From: Euborellia annulipes
Taxonomy: Eukaryota; Arthropoda; Insecta; Dermaptera; Anisolabididae
Assembly: GCA_023213315.1 (NCBI GenBank)
Contig: JAKCPI010005512.1
Span: 1-64,000 of the forward strand
Length of the DNA stretch: 64,000 nt
Direction of reading: 5' to 3'
Shown here: one piece after another, positions 35,346 to 46,185 of the stretch
How the letters are laid out: every line of letters starts with the position of its first letter
How positions within the stretch are numbered: the stretch's first letter is position 1
Made by a program: the position numbers and the translations under genes
Notes under the pieces: model-generated
Told to the model about the DNA's origin: nothing
Databases searched by the model: none
What the model saw: the letters and a program-made list of their open reading frames with translations, nothing else

Positions 35346-36282
35346 TTTGATTTATCCCTATAAAATAATATCTTACTATTAAAATATACAAATTATCCAC
35401 TATGACAGTGATTGTAAACAAATTTTATCGTTAATATCAAATTTAATATCCTCAAACAAATAAATCCCTACAATCAAATTTATTATAATAATCCATTAAT
35501 AGAATAGCCTCCGCAGTTGGGACAAACTAATATTACGAACAATTATTGTATTTATTAAGTCATATGAAATATAAACGTGAAGTGAAAAAAAAAACGTCTT
35601 TCGTTGATTGGCTCGTTTTTAAGCTTGAAATATAAAAGGTAAAAATATAAAAGTTAATTGCTAAATTTTATTATTTCTCATTTCCATAGTAAAAATAAAT
35701 TAATTGTCAAATGACTTAACAAAAAAAAAAGGATTATCGCAAAATGTTTCTTTTCAATCTTCCAACGGAATCGCTAAAAAAAAAGAAAAAGAAATATCCG
35801 ATATTAGAGTATCACAAAAGGAAGTTTAATCAACGATTACTTGTTAAAGTACTTTTTGTCATTCATTCAGCTCACATAAAAAAAAAAGATCTAGCTATAA
35901 TAAAGCATGATGTCAACTTAAGAATGTTTGACAAAAAAAAAAAAAAAGAGAATAGAGAAGAATACACAAATGAATGAATGAACGGAAGCGTTTAAGAATC
36001 ATTATGATTATCATATTATATTCTCTTACAATAAAAAAGGAGGGATTATTATTTAAAAAAAAAGTTTCATCTCGGAACAATGAATTGTTGTTGTTGAGTA
36101 GGAAGGAAATTTTTTTTTATTAGGGATTATAAAAAAAAATCCGTGTAGTATTGAATGGAGGCTTTTATAGAAATCCCCTAAATTATAAAGAAAAGATTTG
36201 AAAGCCTCTGCGTATGTTTGCCTGGTAGATAGGCAGCCCAAATGACGCCATTAGCAACTAAAATTTTTTTTAACAGTTTGAG

Positions 36283-36662
36283 GGTGCAATCACACCGGGA
36301 CCTGACTTGTGTTTATTGACTGGAGTTCTAGCCGAATCCGAATTGAGGGGGGGGGGGGGGTCAAACACTAAAATTTGACTGGAGTGACGTAATCTTACTT
36401 CTCTGTTATTTGGTATATAAGTATGTCGTCGGTGTAAACAATGTTTTTTACTTGAATGATACTATATTTCTTAAAAGCAATTTATTTCTAAATAAACTTC
36501 ATAAAACTAATTATCGTTATATCAAGAAATATTTTTACTAAATTTTAAGTAAAAATATTTCTTAATTGACTATTTAAAAAATAATATTTGATAAATTTGG
36601 AAAAATTTGGGTTCGCCACCGTACTCAACTCAAGTCAAGTCAGGTCCCGGCGTGAACGCACC
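36283..36662. mobile_element. TTAA MITE family T1, internally deleted copy
   Basis: Left end GGTGCAATCACACCGGGACC, right end complement GGTGCGTTCACGCCGGGACC followed by TTAA at 36663-36666. Collinear with 6030-6708 but about 300 bp shorter in the middle. Left flank is no longer TTAA. Confidence 0.75.
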
Positions 36663-37043
36663 TTAAATGGTAGTAGGCCTAATGAGTACAAATATTCAGG
36701 AAATTTCCACTTCCATGACAAACACAATAGAATTTGGCACCAATATTGTTTTAAGTAGGAACCGACCGAAGTTTCGATTCGGTTAAAATCGGTTTCGGCC
36801 AAAAACCAGGCGAGACACCTTTGATGCCGAAACAGACCTTAATTAAAAAAAACTACGATATATTAAATAATCATAGGATTAGCTTAATATTATTTAATCA
36901 TAGGATTAGCTTAACTAGATTTAAAAAGACTTGAAAGTCATTGTCAACTAGCTTAGCCGAGGGATAGCTAGTTAATTAGAAGTGAAGCAACCGGCTCTAA
37001 ATATCAACACACTCTTTAAGATTTGGTTTTCTTTTTTTTTTAC

Positions 37044-37100
37044 TTTTTCTTACCTATATATGTTATACAGTATATAAGGAGAAAGTATTTCGATCAAGTC
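37044..37100 (-). repeat. E1 terminal TA hairpin, solo
   Basis: ACTTTTTCTTACCTATATA...TATATAAGGAGAAAGTATT followed by a short E1-like stretch; the rest of the element is missing. Confidence 0.55.
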
Positions 37101-37813
37101 GAACATTTTGGTATGATGAATTCCCCTTTTTATTTTTTAGTAGGTCAGAAAATGAATACAAACGGAATTAAAAGCAAAATATTCACATAGAAAGGTTGTA
37201 AATTTATGTAGTTTATTCATATTAATAATTACAGAAAAAAGAGTTTTTATCTTTCTAAACAGCAGAGGGTTTTTCCTTTCGGTGGCGGAGAGACAAACGA
37301 AATTTGATTTGCAACCTTAAAAAACAAAGTGTAGAAGAATTTTTGTTCTTGTTGTAGTTGTTGTCCGAGATATTTTGTATTCATGCATGTTTAGTAAACA
37401 TTGTATACGCTTACGGAATGCAAAAAATGAACGAAGCAACCGCCAGAGAGAGGCAGCACAGGAATAAATCCCAACAGGAAGAGAGAGAAGGAAAAAATAC
37501 CAAGAGAGAGAGATCCTATTTTAAATTTAGATTAAAGATAAAATACGAGTAAATATATTTAAGGAGAGTTTTTATTTACCATCTACTATATTCTTTTAAA
37601 ATAAATAAATAGTCTAATTAAAAGTTAACCCTCACATTTTATTTCTTTAAATTAAAAAAACAAAAAAAAAAAAAAACTCGGTGTATTCACTAGAAACAGG
37701 AAAGTTGTACGCAAAATTCACTTTTACTGATAAAAAATAAAGATTTGTTCAAATTATAAGCGGAGTCGAAAAAAAGTCTTTAGGAGTTTCGGCAGCCAAG
37801 GAGGTATTAGGCT

Positions 37814-37846
37814 GACGTTTCGACACCTTGGCTAGGTCATCTTCAT
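37814..37846 (-). other. Hammerhead-like core motif H7
   Basis: Minus strand: ATGAAGA, a helix with GAC/GTC ends, then GAAACGTC (complement at 37814-37821), followed by AGCCTAATACC. Confidence 0.4.
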
Positions 37847-38079
37847 ATTTTTTGTGAGTATGTATCTTTCACTAATGGGTCAGTTGACTCCTGATCTCCG
37901 GAAGTTGAAACCAAAATCTCCACTCTGTGATCCAGAATTGGTGCAAAAGAGGAATAGCCGGGAAATCCAGTACTTCCACCTCTCGCGAGCTCTTTTGTAG
38001 ATAACATAAAAAATACCAATAGAATTCATTTAATTAATATTTATCAATTCAATCAGCCGAGATCTAGTATTCTCTAGAC

Positions 38080-38617
38080 CAGTGATTCCCAACCGGTGTG
38101 GCCCGGCACCCAAGGGGGCTTCGTGATTGGCTAAGGGGTCCCCCGAGATATTGAGTTAAAGGAAACAAATACCCTATACTCTAGCCTAAAGTCTTGTAAG
38201 GACTTGAAATAAAATAACTCAAATCAATTACTCTCATGCACGGAAAATGGTGATAGTGGTAGATTCAGTTATACGAGTATTCGACAGATAAATTTTCATA
38301 TTAAACTTAATTTTTTTTTTTTAAATTCAAGTAAGGGTGCCCCTAGTGTTTTTTCTTCTTTAAATACCTTTTCGATTACAGAGGGTATTAGGGACTATTA
38401 ATTAATTTAAATAATATAAATACATTAGTACCGATGGCTACCGGGGGGTGTTCCACACGCTCGGGGTCACCAATCCCGAGCTTTCGCCACGCTTGGCATT
38501 GCTTAACTGCAACGATTGTGGTGACTGTTGCTCTTCTCCGTTTCCAGGCCTCCCTCCCCTAGTGTTTAATGTTATTCCCAACGGGCGCCGTGAACTACAA
38601 AAAGTTGGGAAACTCTG
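38080..38617. mobile_element. hAT-like MITE with perfect 8-bp target duplication
   Basis: Ends CAGTGATTCCCAACCGGTG and AGTTGGGAAACTCTG are inverted; flanks are CTCTAGAC on both sides (38072-38079, 38618-38625). 538 bp. The 8-bp duplication with central CTAG/TAG is typical of hAT insertion. The ORF at 38448-38636 crosses the element's right border and is not a gene. Confidence 0.92.
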
Positions 38618-39010
38618 CTCTAGACAACAACAATAGAAAAACAGTACAGCACTCAGCTATTCGAATTTAATAGCACTAATACAAGTTTTTACATTTAACA
38701 TGCTTTTTGTTGGAGGGCTCAGGGAATCGGACTCGGAATCTCCAGGTTTTCGGAGTGCTATCCATTGTATGCAATGAATACAATGGATAGGGTGCAATGA
38801 ACCAGGCCACGAGACCCTAGACCTTCACCAATAAAAACTCACTTCCCCTTATATGTGAATTTACCGTGAATTTCTCTAACAAATTGAGAAATCTTAAAAA
38901 AAAAATTTCTGAATTGTCCGCCTCTTTTTAAATCAGTATGGGGACAGACATCTGGGTCTGCTCTAACACCCTAGTGTAAGCAGCAAAGTCCTTAGGGCTG
39001 TGGGGTTATA

Positions 39011-39304
39011 GTTAAATATTTTTCGAGATCTTATATTTAAAAAATAAATTCTATATTAGTATTCAACATACCTCAATTCGTACTTAACTAGTCATAGATA
39101 TATTTAACATGATTATGAGTATGCTTTTTGTTGGTGGCTGGTGCCCCTAGACAGGCTGGAGATCCTGGGTTCGATTCCTGGGGGCATGAGGCGCTTGGCC
39201 CAACAACAAAAAGCCTAGTCACAATCATGTTAAATATATCTATGACTAGGTATATTGAATATTAATATCTTATTCAAATATATAGATCTCGAAAAATATT
39301 TAAC
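39011..39304. repeat. Foldback with a tRNA-like centre
   Basis: Arms 39011-39134 and 39199-39304 are inverted (GTTAAATATTTTTCGAGATC at the left edge; its complement at 39285-39304; CATGATT.TGA and GCTTTTTGTTGG near the centre). The ~65-bp centre contains GGTGCCCCTAGACAGGC and GGTTCGATTCCTGGGGGCA, a B-box and 3' acceptor-like end of a tRNA. A related fragment (TGCTTTTTGTTGGAGGGCTC) is at 38700. Confidence 0.7.
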
Positions 39305-40453
39305 AAATTATTACAATTACGGAGATGCAGTAAACTTCGAAAAAATAAAAATAGACATTTTCATTATTAATTAGTGATTTAAGTTAGTCCGTGTTGTTGT
39401 TCGACAGTGATTTATAGGAAGATACTTGGTATGGATAAGAATCAAAAGTGATTAATGAATTTTCCTTTCATGACTGGACCGGAATTCGATCCCGGAACCT
39501 TCAAGATAGTAGTTAGTTTATCTGAGTATAACATCATCAAATGGAAGAAGGGTTTTTAAAAAGGGTTCCTCTCTTCCAAATTAATAATTATTGATTTATT
39601 TATTTATTTTAATTGAAAAAAAAAATTGTTTTAGTATTCTAAGCAGGAAATCACTTTTCAGAAGAAACAAATAGGGTGTCGTTTTTTCAATGAGCCAAAT
39701 TTAATATTTGAGTGTCTATAAATTGTCAATCCTCTGTTGTCTGTAGTTACCAAAATTTCTCAGAAACTATAAAAGTTAGAGCTATGAGATTTTTTAAGGT
39801 TGTAGAGCAACATTCAAAGGAATGCGTGTGATTTGGGTGCCCACAAATAAAGAAGCGATTAGCCACGAGGATAAAGCAGTTAATCTTATAATCCTGAGTT
39901 GAAAACAACTCGAGTTCAAATCTACCTGATGGCAAGAATAAAAAACAATTTTTTCTGTCGAAGTTTCGAGCGCAAATCACACTCTTCCTCGGGTCAGTCT
40001 AATGTCAATTCTTACGGATTGTAGTAATTTGAGTATCATCTGCCATCAACATACTGAACTTCAACTAGCATTAACAATGTAAAATATGTTCACTTTTTGA
40101 TTTAAACAATGATTTTTAATATTAAATAACAGGCATGTGTATGACTGCAGCTAACTTGTAACATGGTACCGTACATACATCTGTGCTAGTCTCCGAATTT
40201 CTAAATATTACATCTCAGAGACGTATATAGAAATTTTTTCGGGGGGAGGGGGGCCGCACTTATTTTTAAAAATCCCCCACCTCCCCATATACAAAAATAT
40301 TTTTAAAATACCGGATATACCTGAGATCCGAGGATCCCTTTCAAAGGCATTTTCATTAAATTTCTTTTTTTCGTTTTCTCCTGCACATGTCCTCTCAAAT
40401 GACTGATATATTCCTAAATGACTGAGATAATTTATGTATTATTATTATTATTA

Positions 40454-40668
40454 TTATCTTATAAGTCGCAAAGAAGACCTTGAATTTCGAAGCGTCCTTT
40501 TTTTCTAAGCCTCCAAAAAGCAATTTGTTTTATTTATATTAACGTGATACAAATTGGATAAACGTCGTAGAAAGATTTTGTTATTTCTCTTTGCGTCTAA
40601 AATAATTAAAAAAGATTTTTTTTTTTAAATTTATAATTAATTTGACGTCGTTTATCATATTTTAAAAG
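40454..40668. repeat. 215-bp direct repeat, left copy
   Basis: Starts TTATCTTATAAGTCGC and ends CATATTTTAAAAG. Essentially identical to 41475-41689. The two copies flank a Helitron; a (TTA)n tract precedes this copy. Confidence 0.95.
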
Positions 40669-40673
40669 TATTA

Positions 40674-41474
40674 TCATACTATATAATAAAGCGCTAAAAA
40701 GCGTGTCCGATGTGTGAAACAACCAATCAGGCCTCAGGGATAGCGCTGATTGGCGAAATACAGAGAGGGCGGAGCCGGAGAGGCAAATTCAAATTTTTTT
40801 TAACCAGGAGAGATATCAATTTGGTTTCTTCCCTAAAGCCTTCCCTTGATAAGAATCTAAATTCGTTGTTTCAGAGTTTTTTTAAATTCGGCAGCCCCCC
40901 CCCAAATTTTTTAATTCTTCTATATCTTCAAATATAAACATGATTTTTGGATTGGAAATTCTTGAATGAATATCTATCAAGGGATTTAAAAGTTTAAAGA
41001 TTTTTTGTGTAATTGCCCCCCCACCCCGAAATTTTTAATTCTTCTGTTTCTTCAAATATTAACATGCTTTTTTGGATTTAAAATTCTTGAATGAATATCT
41101 ATCAAGGGGGTTTAAAAGTTTAAAGATTTATTGTGCAATTGCCCCACCCCCGAAATTTTTATTTTCAAATTCTTGATTTTTTTTTAATAGGTCCCTGTCC
41201 GCCTGATTTCATTTGCATGCCCGTTGGCTCGAATCAGTTTATTAAAGGGGAAATTTAGGCTTGCTTCTTGCCCGTAATTTTCTCATGGCCTTCAAAACCC
41301 AGAGGCCGGGCAGGGCGAATACTCAAATTTTAAACTTGATTCATTGTATTTTCATTTAGGCGAAAATAATATGGGCTTTAAAATTAAGAGAAAAACTACT
41401 GATCACGCGCCGAGACGCCGCCCGCCAGGGCCGAGTTGAGATGGGCGCGGCGAAGCCGCGCCTTTCTCAACTTG
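40674..41474 (+). mobile_element. Non-autonomous Helitron
   Basis: 5' end TCATACTATATAATAAAGCG preceded by A; 3' end a GC-rich hairpin GGCGCGGC-GAA-GCCGCGCC (41444-41462), extended by flanking GTTGAGA / TCTCAAC, then CTTG (41471-41474) followed by T. TC start, 3' hairpin and CTNR end between A and T, with no inverted repeats, fit a Helitron; CTTG instead of CTRR is a variant. Inside, two ~130-bp repeats (about 40893-41150) share TTAATTCTTCT.T.TCTTCAA. No Rep/helicase coding, so it depends on an autonomous partner. The same 5' end occurs at 32574 on the other strand. Confidence 0.75.
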
Positions 41475-41689
41475 TTATCTTATAAGTCGCAAAGAAGACC
41501 TTGAATTTCGAAGCGTCCTTTTTTTCTAAGCCTCCAAAAAGCAATTTGTTTTATTTATATTAACGTGATACAAATTGGATAAACGTCGTAGAAAGATTTT
41601 GTTATTTCTCTTTGCGTCTAAAATAATTAAAAAAGATTTTTTTTTTTAAATTTATAATTAATTTGACGTCGTTTATCATATTTTAAAAG
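41475..41689. repeat. 215-bp direct repeat, right copy
   Basis: Begins exactly after the Helitron's CTTG. Same sequence as 40454-40668, offset 1021 bp. Confidence 0.95.
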
Positions 41690-42116
41690 CAAAGACTCAC
41701 GCGTAAATAATAACAAAAGAAATATTAAAAACTGGGATTAAGAATTGAAATGTAACTCTTTTCCATGATTCATTTTCGGATAAAGTTAAAGAAAAAAAAA
41801 AAAAAACTTCTTGGATAAACAAATGGTTGATCCGATTCAAATGAAATGAAAATTAATGAGATCTGTCTCAGAGCTGGTATCAGTGTCTTTAACCAATTTG
41901 ACGCTATTCACTTATCAGTATCAGCTTTAACTTCCAATTTACCAATTCTTTTATAGAAAAAAAAAGTTAATTGAATTTAGATTGGAACTCTGGATAACAA
42001 ATACTCGTATTAGCGAAATATTTTATATTGAAGTGAAATCCTTTATTATCATTGTATCTGAAAAAAAGATAAACAAAGAAGAAAATTTTATTCATTGTTT
42101 AATCAATTACTGATAT

Positions 42117-42310
42117 GGGGTCGTCCACATTACGTAACGCCTTGGGGGAGGGGCCCCCCTGTCACGGTTAGTCACATACAAACAAACCCCCCTACAAATA
42201 TTATCTCACAACAAAGACCTATCTCGAATAAAATTTCTTATACAAAATTCATATCAACGTTTTGACCAGATCCCGCCCCCTAACGCGTTACGAAATATGT
42301 GGACGACCCC
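42117..42310. mobile_element. MITE with GGGGTCGTCCAC inverted ends
   Basis: GGGGTCGTCCACATTACGTA at the left, complement of GGGGTCGTCCACATATTTCG at the right. Flanked by TAT on both sides. 194 bp, non-coding. Superfamily not clear. Confidence 0.75.
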
Positions 42311-42489
42311 TATATATATTAAGAGAGGAAGTATTGAATTCACGCAAAAATTCGATGAAGAGATTTAGATAGAAATAGACGTTTTGACGGTCCAATAAAG
42401 TGAGTTTCGCAAAATGGACTGTCCATCTGTTATTTTGATAAATGTAATTAGATTATTTATTCATATTATAGTGAGAACAGATATACATA

Positions 42490-42721
42490 CAGTCAAATAC
42501 CTTAACTTGGGACATATTCCCTAACTTGGGACAAACAGAAAATTTATTTTATGATGGATTTGTAGCCCTGGTGAGGAAGCTATCAGTCTTCGGCGGCTTC
42601 TTTGATTTATCACAGGGCTGCCCGATAAAATAGCTTCCTCATCAGAGCTGCAAATCTATCAACAAAAATTTTCCGTTTGTCCCAAGTTAGGGGATATGTC
42701 CCAAGTTAAGGTATTTGACTG
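42490..42721. mobile_element. Foldback MITE with TA target duplication
   Basis: CAGTCAAATACCTTAACTTG at both ends in inverted orientation, TA flanks at 42488-42489 and 42722-42723. Inversion continues nearly to the centre (GAGGAAGCTAT on both arms), so most of the 232 bp can pair. TA duplication and CAGTC ends suggest the Tc1/mariner/pogo group. Confidence 0.88.
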
Positions 42722-42793
42722 TATATAATCAAAAGATACATTTGTCATAATATATTCCCCTAATTTTTCTTTTTTAAATACATTCATTGGTTT

Positions 42794-42967
42794 TTTTTTT
42801 TTTTTTTTTTAAACATTCACACTTTTTTTCTCATTCACACTCACACTCACACACACATTCACACTGTATTTTCGGCAGCTCAGGCCATATAAGACATTTA
42901 CGATAACCGTTATTTATGAATTTATATATATTAGGGTCCAGGCATTTTTATTTAAGCCATCTGGTAT
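42794..42967 (-). mobile_element. SINE S1, 5'-truncated copy
   Basis: Poly-T, then CACTCACACTCACACACACA, TTTTCGGCAGCTCAGGCC and GTCCAGGCATTTTTATTTAA, ending inside the S1 hairpin so that the tRNA head is absent. Flanked by the 13-bp duplication CATTCATTGGTTT (42781-42793, 42968-42980), which shows that the truncation happened at insertion. Confidence 0.9.
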
Positions 42968-43760
42968 CATTCATTGGTTTAGAGCAGCAATTATAGAGTC
43001 CACAGATCTAAAGGCCACATTCATTCCGGCCGAAGATGTCAAATTACGTAGTTGAACCACCCAATTAAATCGTATATTTGTCGCTGTTTCCAACTCCATC
43101 AGCCTGGAAAAACAAATCTTCGGATATCTTTTGGTCATCCATTAAAAGCATTTTCTTAAGCCACCTCAGAGACAACCTCAGGACCTGGAGTATTTTGATA
43201 AATGGACCCCAATGATTTTTACTAAATTATAATAAAATCAAAATACTGAAGAATTCTAGACTTTTTTTTATTTCCTGAAAGTATTTTATTTGAATTCTTT
43301 TATTTTTCTCCCTTAAAACCTTTCAAGAAGAAGTTTATCTAAATCACTCGTTGTTTTCGCTGAGAAGTCATTTTGGGGTCAAGCGAGAGGATAGAAAGGA
43401 AAAAAAAAGGGGAGCACAAGGGAGAACCAAATGCCTCCCCGAGGAGAGTTCACAGGCAGACAGACAGACAGACATAGTGAATTGTTTATCAACATCGATA
43501 AGGTTGGGAAAGTGAAAGGGAAAGAAAAAAAACTAAATAAATAAAAATAAAAAGTAAGGCGATTGGTTTGTTTGATTAAAAAATAAATAGTTGGGGGAAT
43601 TGAAGAGAAAAATCAGGAGGGGGAGGGGATATTCCAATTATTCGCCTTTTAAACAGAACAAAAGGGTAAGTTGGATGAAGAAACCGGACAAATATCTATC
43701 TATATACAATAGCGGAGTGTTTATCTGTCTAAAGAATTTTAAAATTTTTCAAAAATATAT

Positions 43761-43976
43761 ACAGTGGAATCTCGATAATTTGTAGCCCGATTATTCGTAT
43801 TTCCCGCTAATTTGCCGGTTCCCAGAGAAATTCCCGATAACTGGTATAAAAACAATGCTTTTCAGACCCTTCGGCAATTCGTATTATTTTTTGGCTCGAG
43901 GCCACTTAAAATGTCTTATAATTCGTATATACAGCTTAAAAAGCTCGGTGTTTCAGGTGAGGGAAGGAGGAGGATT
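43761..43976 (+). mobile_element. pogo/Tigger-like DNA transposon left end
   Basis: CAGTGGAATCTCGATAATTT after TA, then repeats of ATTCGTAT / CCCGATAA, typical of pogo/Tigger terminal regions. It is cut off by an E1 copy starting about 43977; no right end seen. Frames here (43812-44045) are non-coding. Confidence 0.6.
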
Positions 43977-44400
43977 AAAAATCTGGTGTGGCTGGTCGCA
44001 CAGCACACAACTTTCCATTATCTTCGAAAAAATCTGAAATACTAACTTGTAACAATTTTCAGGAAAAATTTTACTGATATACATTTTAAAGACCATCTTA
44101 AAAAATAATTGATTTATGAATTTTAATCAAAATTGTTGGAGCGAATTTTGAAAAAATCGAAAAAAACTGAAAAAGTACATCAGTAAAGTACTAATACTTT
44201 TTGGCCGATTTTGTCCAAAAGCTTATTTTGACTGACTGTATCTAACTTAATTATAAAATATCTATCTCGTAGTTCAATTCTTTCATGTTTAAAATCGTTA
44301 CACACACAGACAGACCGTTTTTTGGACTCAGGGGACCTCAAAACATCAAAATTTTTGACTTGATCGCAATACATTCTCTCTTTAATTAGTTTAAATGTTA
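43977..44400 (+). mobile_element. Dispersed element E1, internally deleted copy
   Basis: AAAAATCTGGTGTGGCTGGT and CGCACAGCACACAACTTTCC (left arm of the long hairpin), then the E1 body (TTTTAATCAAAATTGTTGGA, AGTACTAATACTTTTTGG, GGGGACCTCAAAACATC) and a weak right end. The return arm of the long hairpin is missing. Confidence 0.65.
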
Positions 44401-45290
44401 TGATGAAGGATACCATCGAATAATTAAAAGTATTTTTTTTTTAATAGTTTTCGGAAACTTAATAAAGTTGATTCCTTTTTTTTTTTGTTCAATAACGTTA
44501 TTAAGTATTTCCCATGAGATTTTAAACATATTCTTTCTCTCTCTCCCATCATTTTTCTTTTAGCTAAAACATTTCATTTTTCTTTCTCGGTGCGTGACTT
44601 CTTTCTTCTATTTAATGATATATAAATTAAGGTTACTGCCTATTCTTTTAGAACTTAAAAGGTTATCTGACAAGATTTATTAGAGTCTCGGCAAACGTCA
44701 TTTTTAGATTCATACAAGTTTTTCAATATTGAAAATTATTTAATAAAAAAAAAAAAAAAGAAAGAAAGTTGTTGAAGATTTGAGGATTTGACCCTCCTGT
44801 CTAAAGCCATTAAACCCTGTTCCAAGTCCAATAAGATGGTCGGGTTATAAGCCAGAGTGAAGCACTGCTTTGATCAATCGATTTCAACTTAATCGGAGTC
44901 TCTCTTGCACATCTATCTATAGAGTGTCCCGAAATGCTTGTAACAAATGTAAGATTTGGTCATTAGACAAGTCAAATTACAAGTGCTCAAAAGATCTGCC
45001 AATTCTCAGATCTGTATAATGGACCTTTGAGAGATTAGAGAAATAAAATAATTTTATTGTCTTTCAGCATTTGAGAACTAATAATTTTGAAGACATGCAT
45101 GTAGATATACCTATGTATTGGAAGAGATATTATAAACAAATAATCTTTGACAGATAGCAATCAATTGAAATAAACTCAAATGCCAAAAAATATTTTAAAC
45201 AAATTTCAAAAAAAAGCTCCGACTAGAATTGGATAGTAAGAATTGGTGCACACCGTTAGGCTGAAGATTCCTGTTAGGATTCCCGGAGGT
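44401..45290. other. AT-rich stretch, no gene recognised
   Basis: Contains a TA-adjacent GAGTGTCCCGAAATGC at about 44931, resembling an isolated mariner-type end, and otherwise nothing I can name. Confidence 0.35.
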
Positions 45291-45321
45291 TTTTTTCGGC
45301 ATCTGAGGCCTTTTTTTGAAT

Positions 45322-46185
45322 GAGTGCATAAGGTCCGAAGACCTATAATGACCAGTGGTCATATGCAGCCAGGAAGAAAATAAAAACAAAAGGAGAAGCA
45401 TAAAACGGGAACTCAACTGCGGGAACTGATAAGATGCCTGTTGAGATTAGACTTGAAGGTCTGAAGATTGTAGGTTTTGGGGAAGATAGACGCAGGGAGC
45501 TTGTTCCAATCACGGAAGGTCATGGGGACAAAGGAGGATTGGAATTGACTAGTTCTGTTGGTCGTGATCTGAACAGCATAGGGATGCTGGGACGATGCCT
45601 CTCTTGTATTCCGTGTATATGTTGCATTGGGTGAGATAAGTGATTTAATTCGGCAGAGCATTGATCATGGTAATACCTATAGAAGAGAGATAGTGCAGAC
45701 GCTTCTTCTATGACCTAGTGACTGTAGAGATGCGGTGAGGGTAAAATCATCGATCAGTCCAATTGCACGCCTCTGTATGGCGTCCAAGGAGGAGAGAACG
45801 TCTTTCGACTCCCCGCGCCAAAGATGAGAACCATATTCAAGAGACGGCCGAATTAGGGCTTTATATAGGGGTAGGAGTTGTTGGGAGGAAAAGTAACGCT
45901 TCGTTTTGAATAAGAAACCTAATTTTCTTGCGGTAGATTTAACCACAGAAGAGATGTGGTTGCTCCAGGAGAGATCAGATGTAATTGTCACTCCTAGAAT
46001 AGAAAACAAATCTTTGAACTCGAGATTATTATTGCTGTAAATAAGGGAGGGCAAATCCTATTATTTTGTCTAGAAATTAGACAACGTTGGGTATTTTGGG
46101 AATTGAATTTTAATTGATTGAGGTTTCCCCATTCCTCCAAGAGACCAAGATCATCATTAAACGTCGACACTGCCTCTTATTATTT
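45322..46185 (-). pseudogene. Non-LTR retrotransposon, 3' part: end of reverse transcriptase, C-terminus and 3' UTR
   Basis: Minus strand. From about 46185: EEWGNLNQLKFN and QRCLISR (RT thumb), one frame change near 46055, then FSILGVTITSDLSWSNHI, LPLYKALIRPSLEYGS and LDAIQRRAIGLI: the conserved C-terminal segment of jockey/CR1-like ORF2. Another frame shift near 45670 leads to FRDWNKLPASIFP and LQTFKSNLNRHL, ending at a stop at 45413. The 3' UTR (CTGGCTGCATATGACCACTG) ends with an A-run near 45322. Upstream RT palm and endonuclease are missing, so this is 5'-truncated and inactive. Its 3' end recurs at 20.4 and 55.5 kb. Confidence 0.92.

Noticed and set aside
38448..38636. Short Cys-rich ORF (possible secreted peptide)
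   Set aside because: Lies inside a hAT-like MITE and crosses its right border and target duplication.
40454..41689. LTR retrotransposon in miniature (215-bp LTRs)
   Set aside because: The repeats do not start TG or end CA, there is no primer-binding site or polypurine tract that I can see, and the inside begins and ends as a Helitron.
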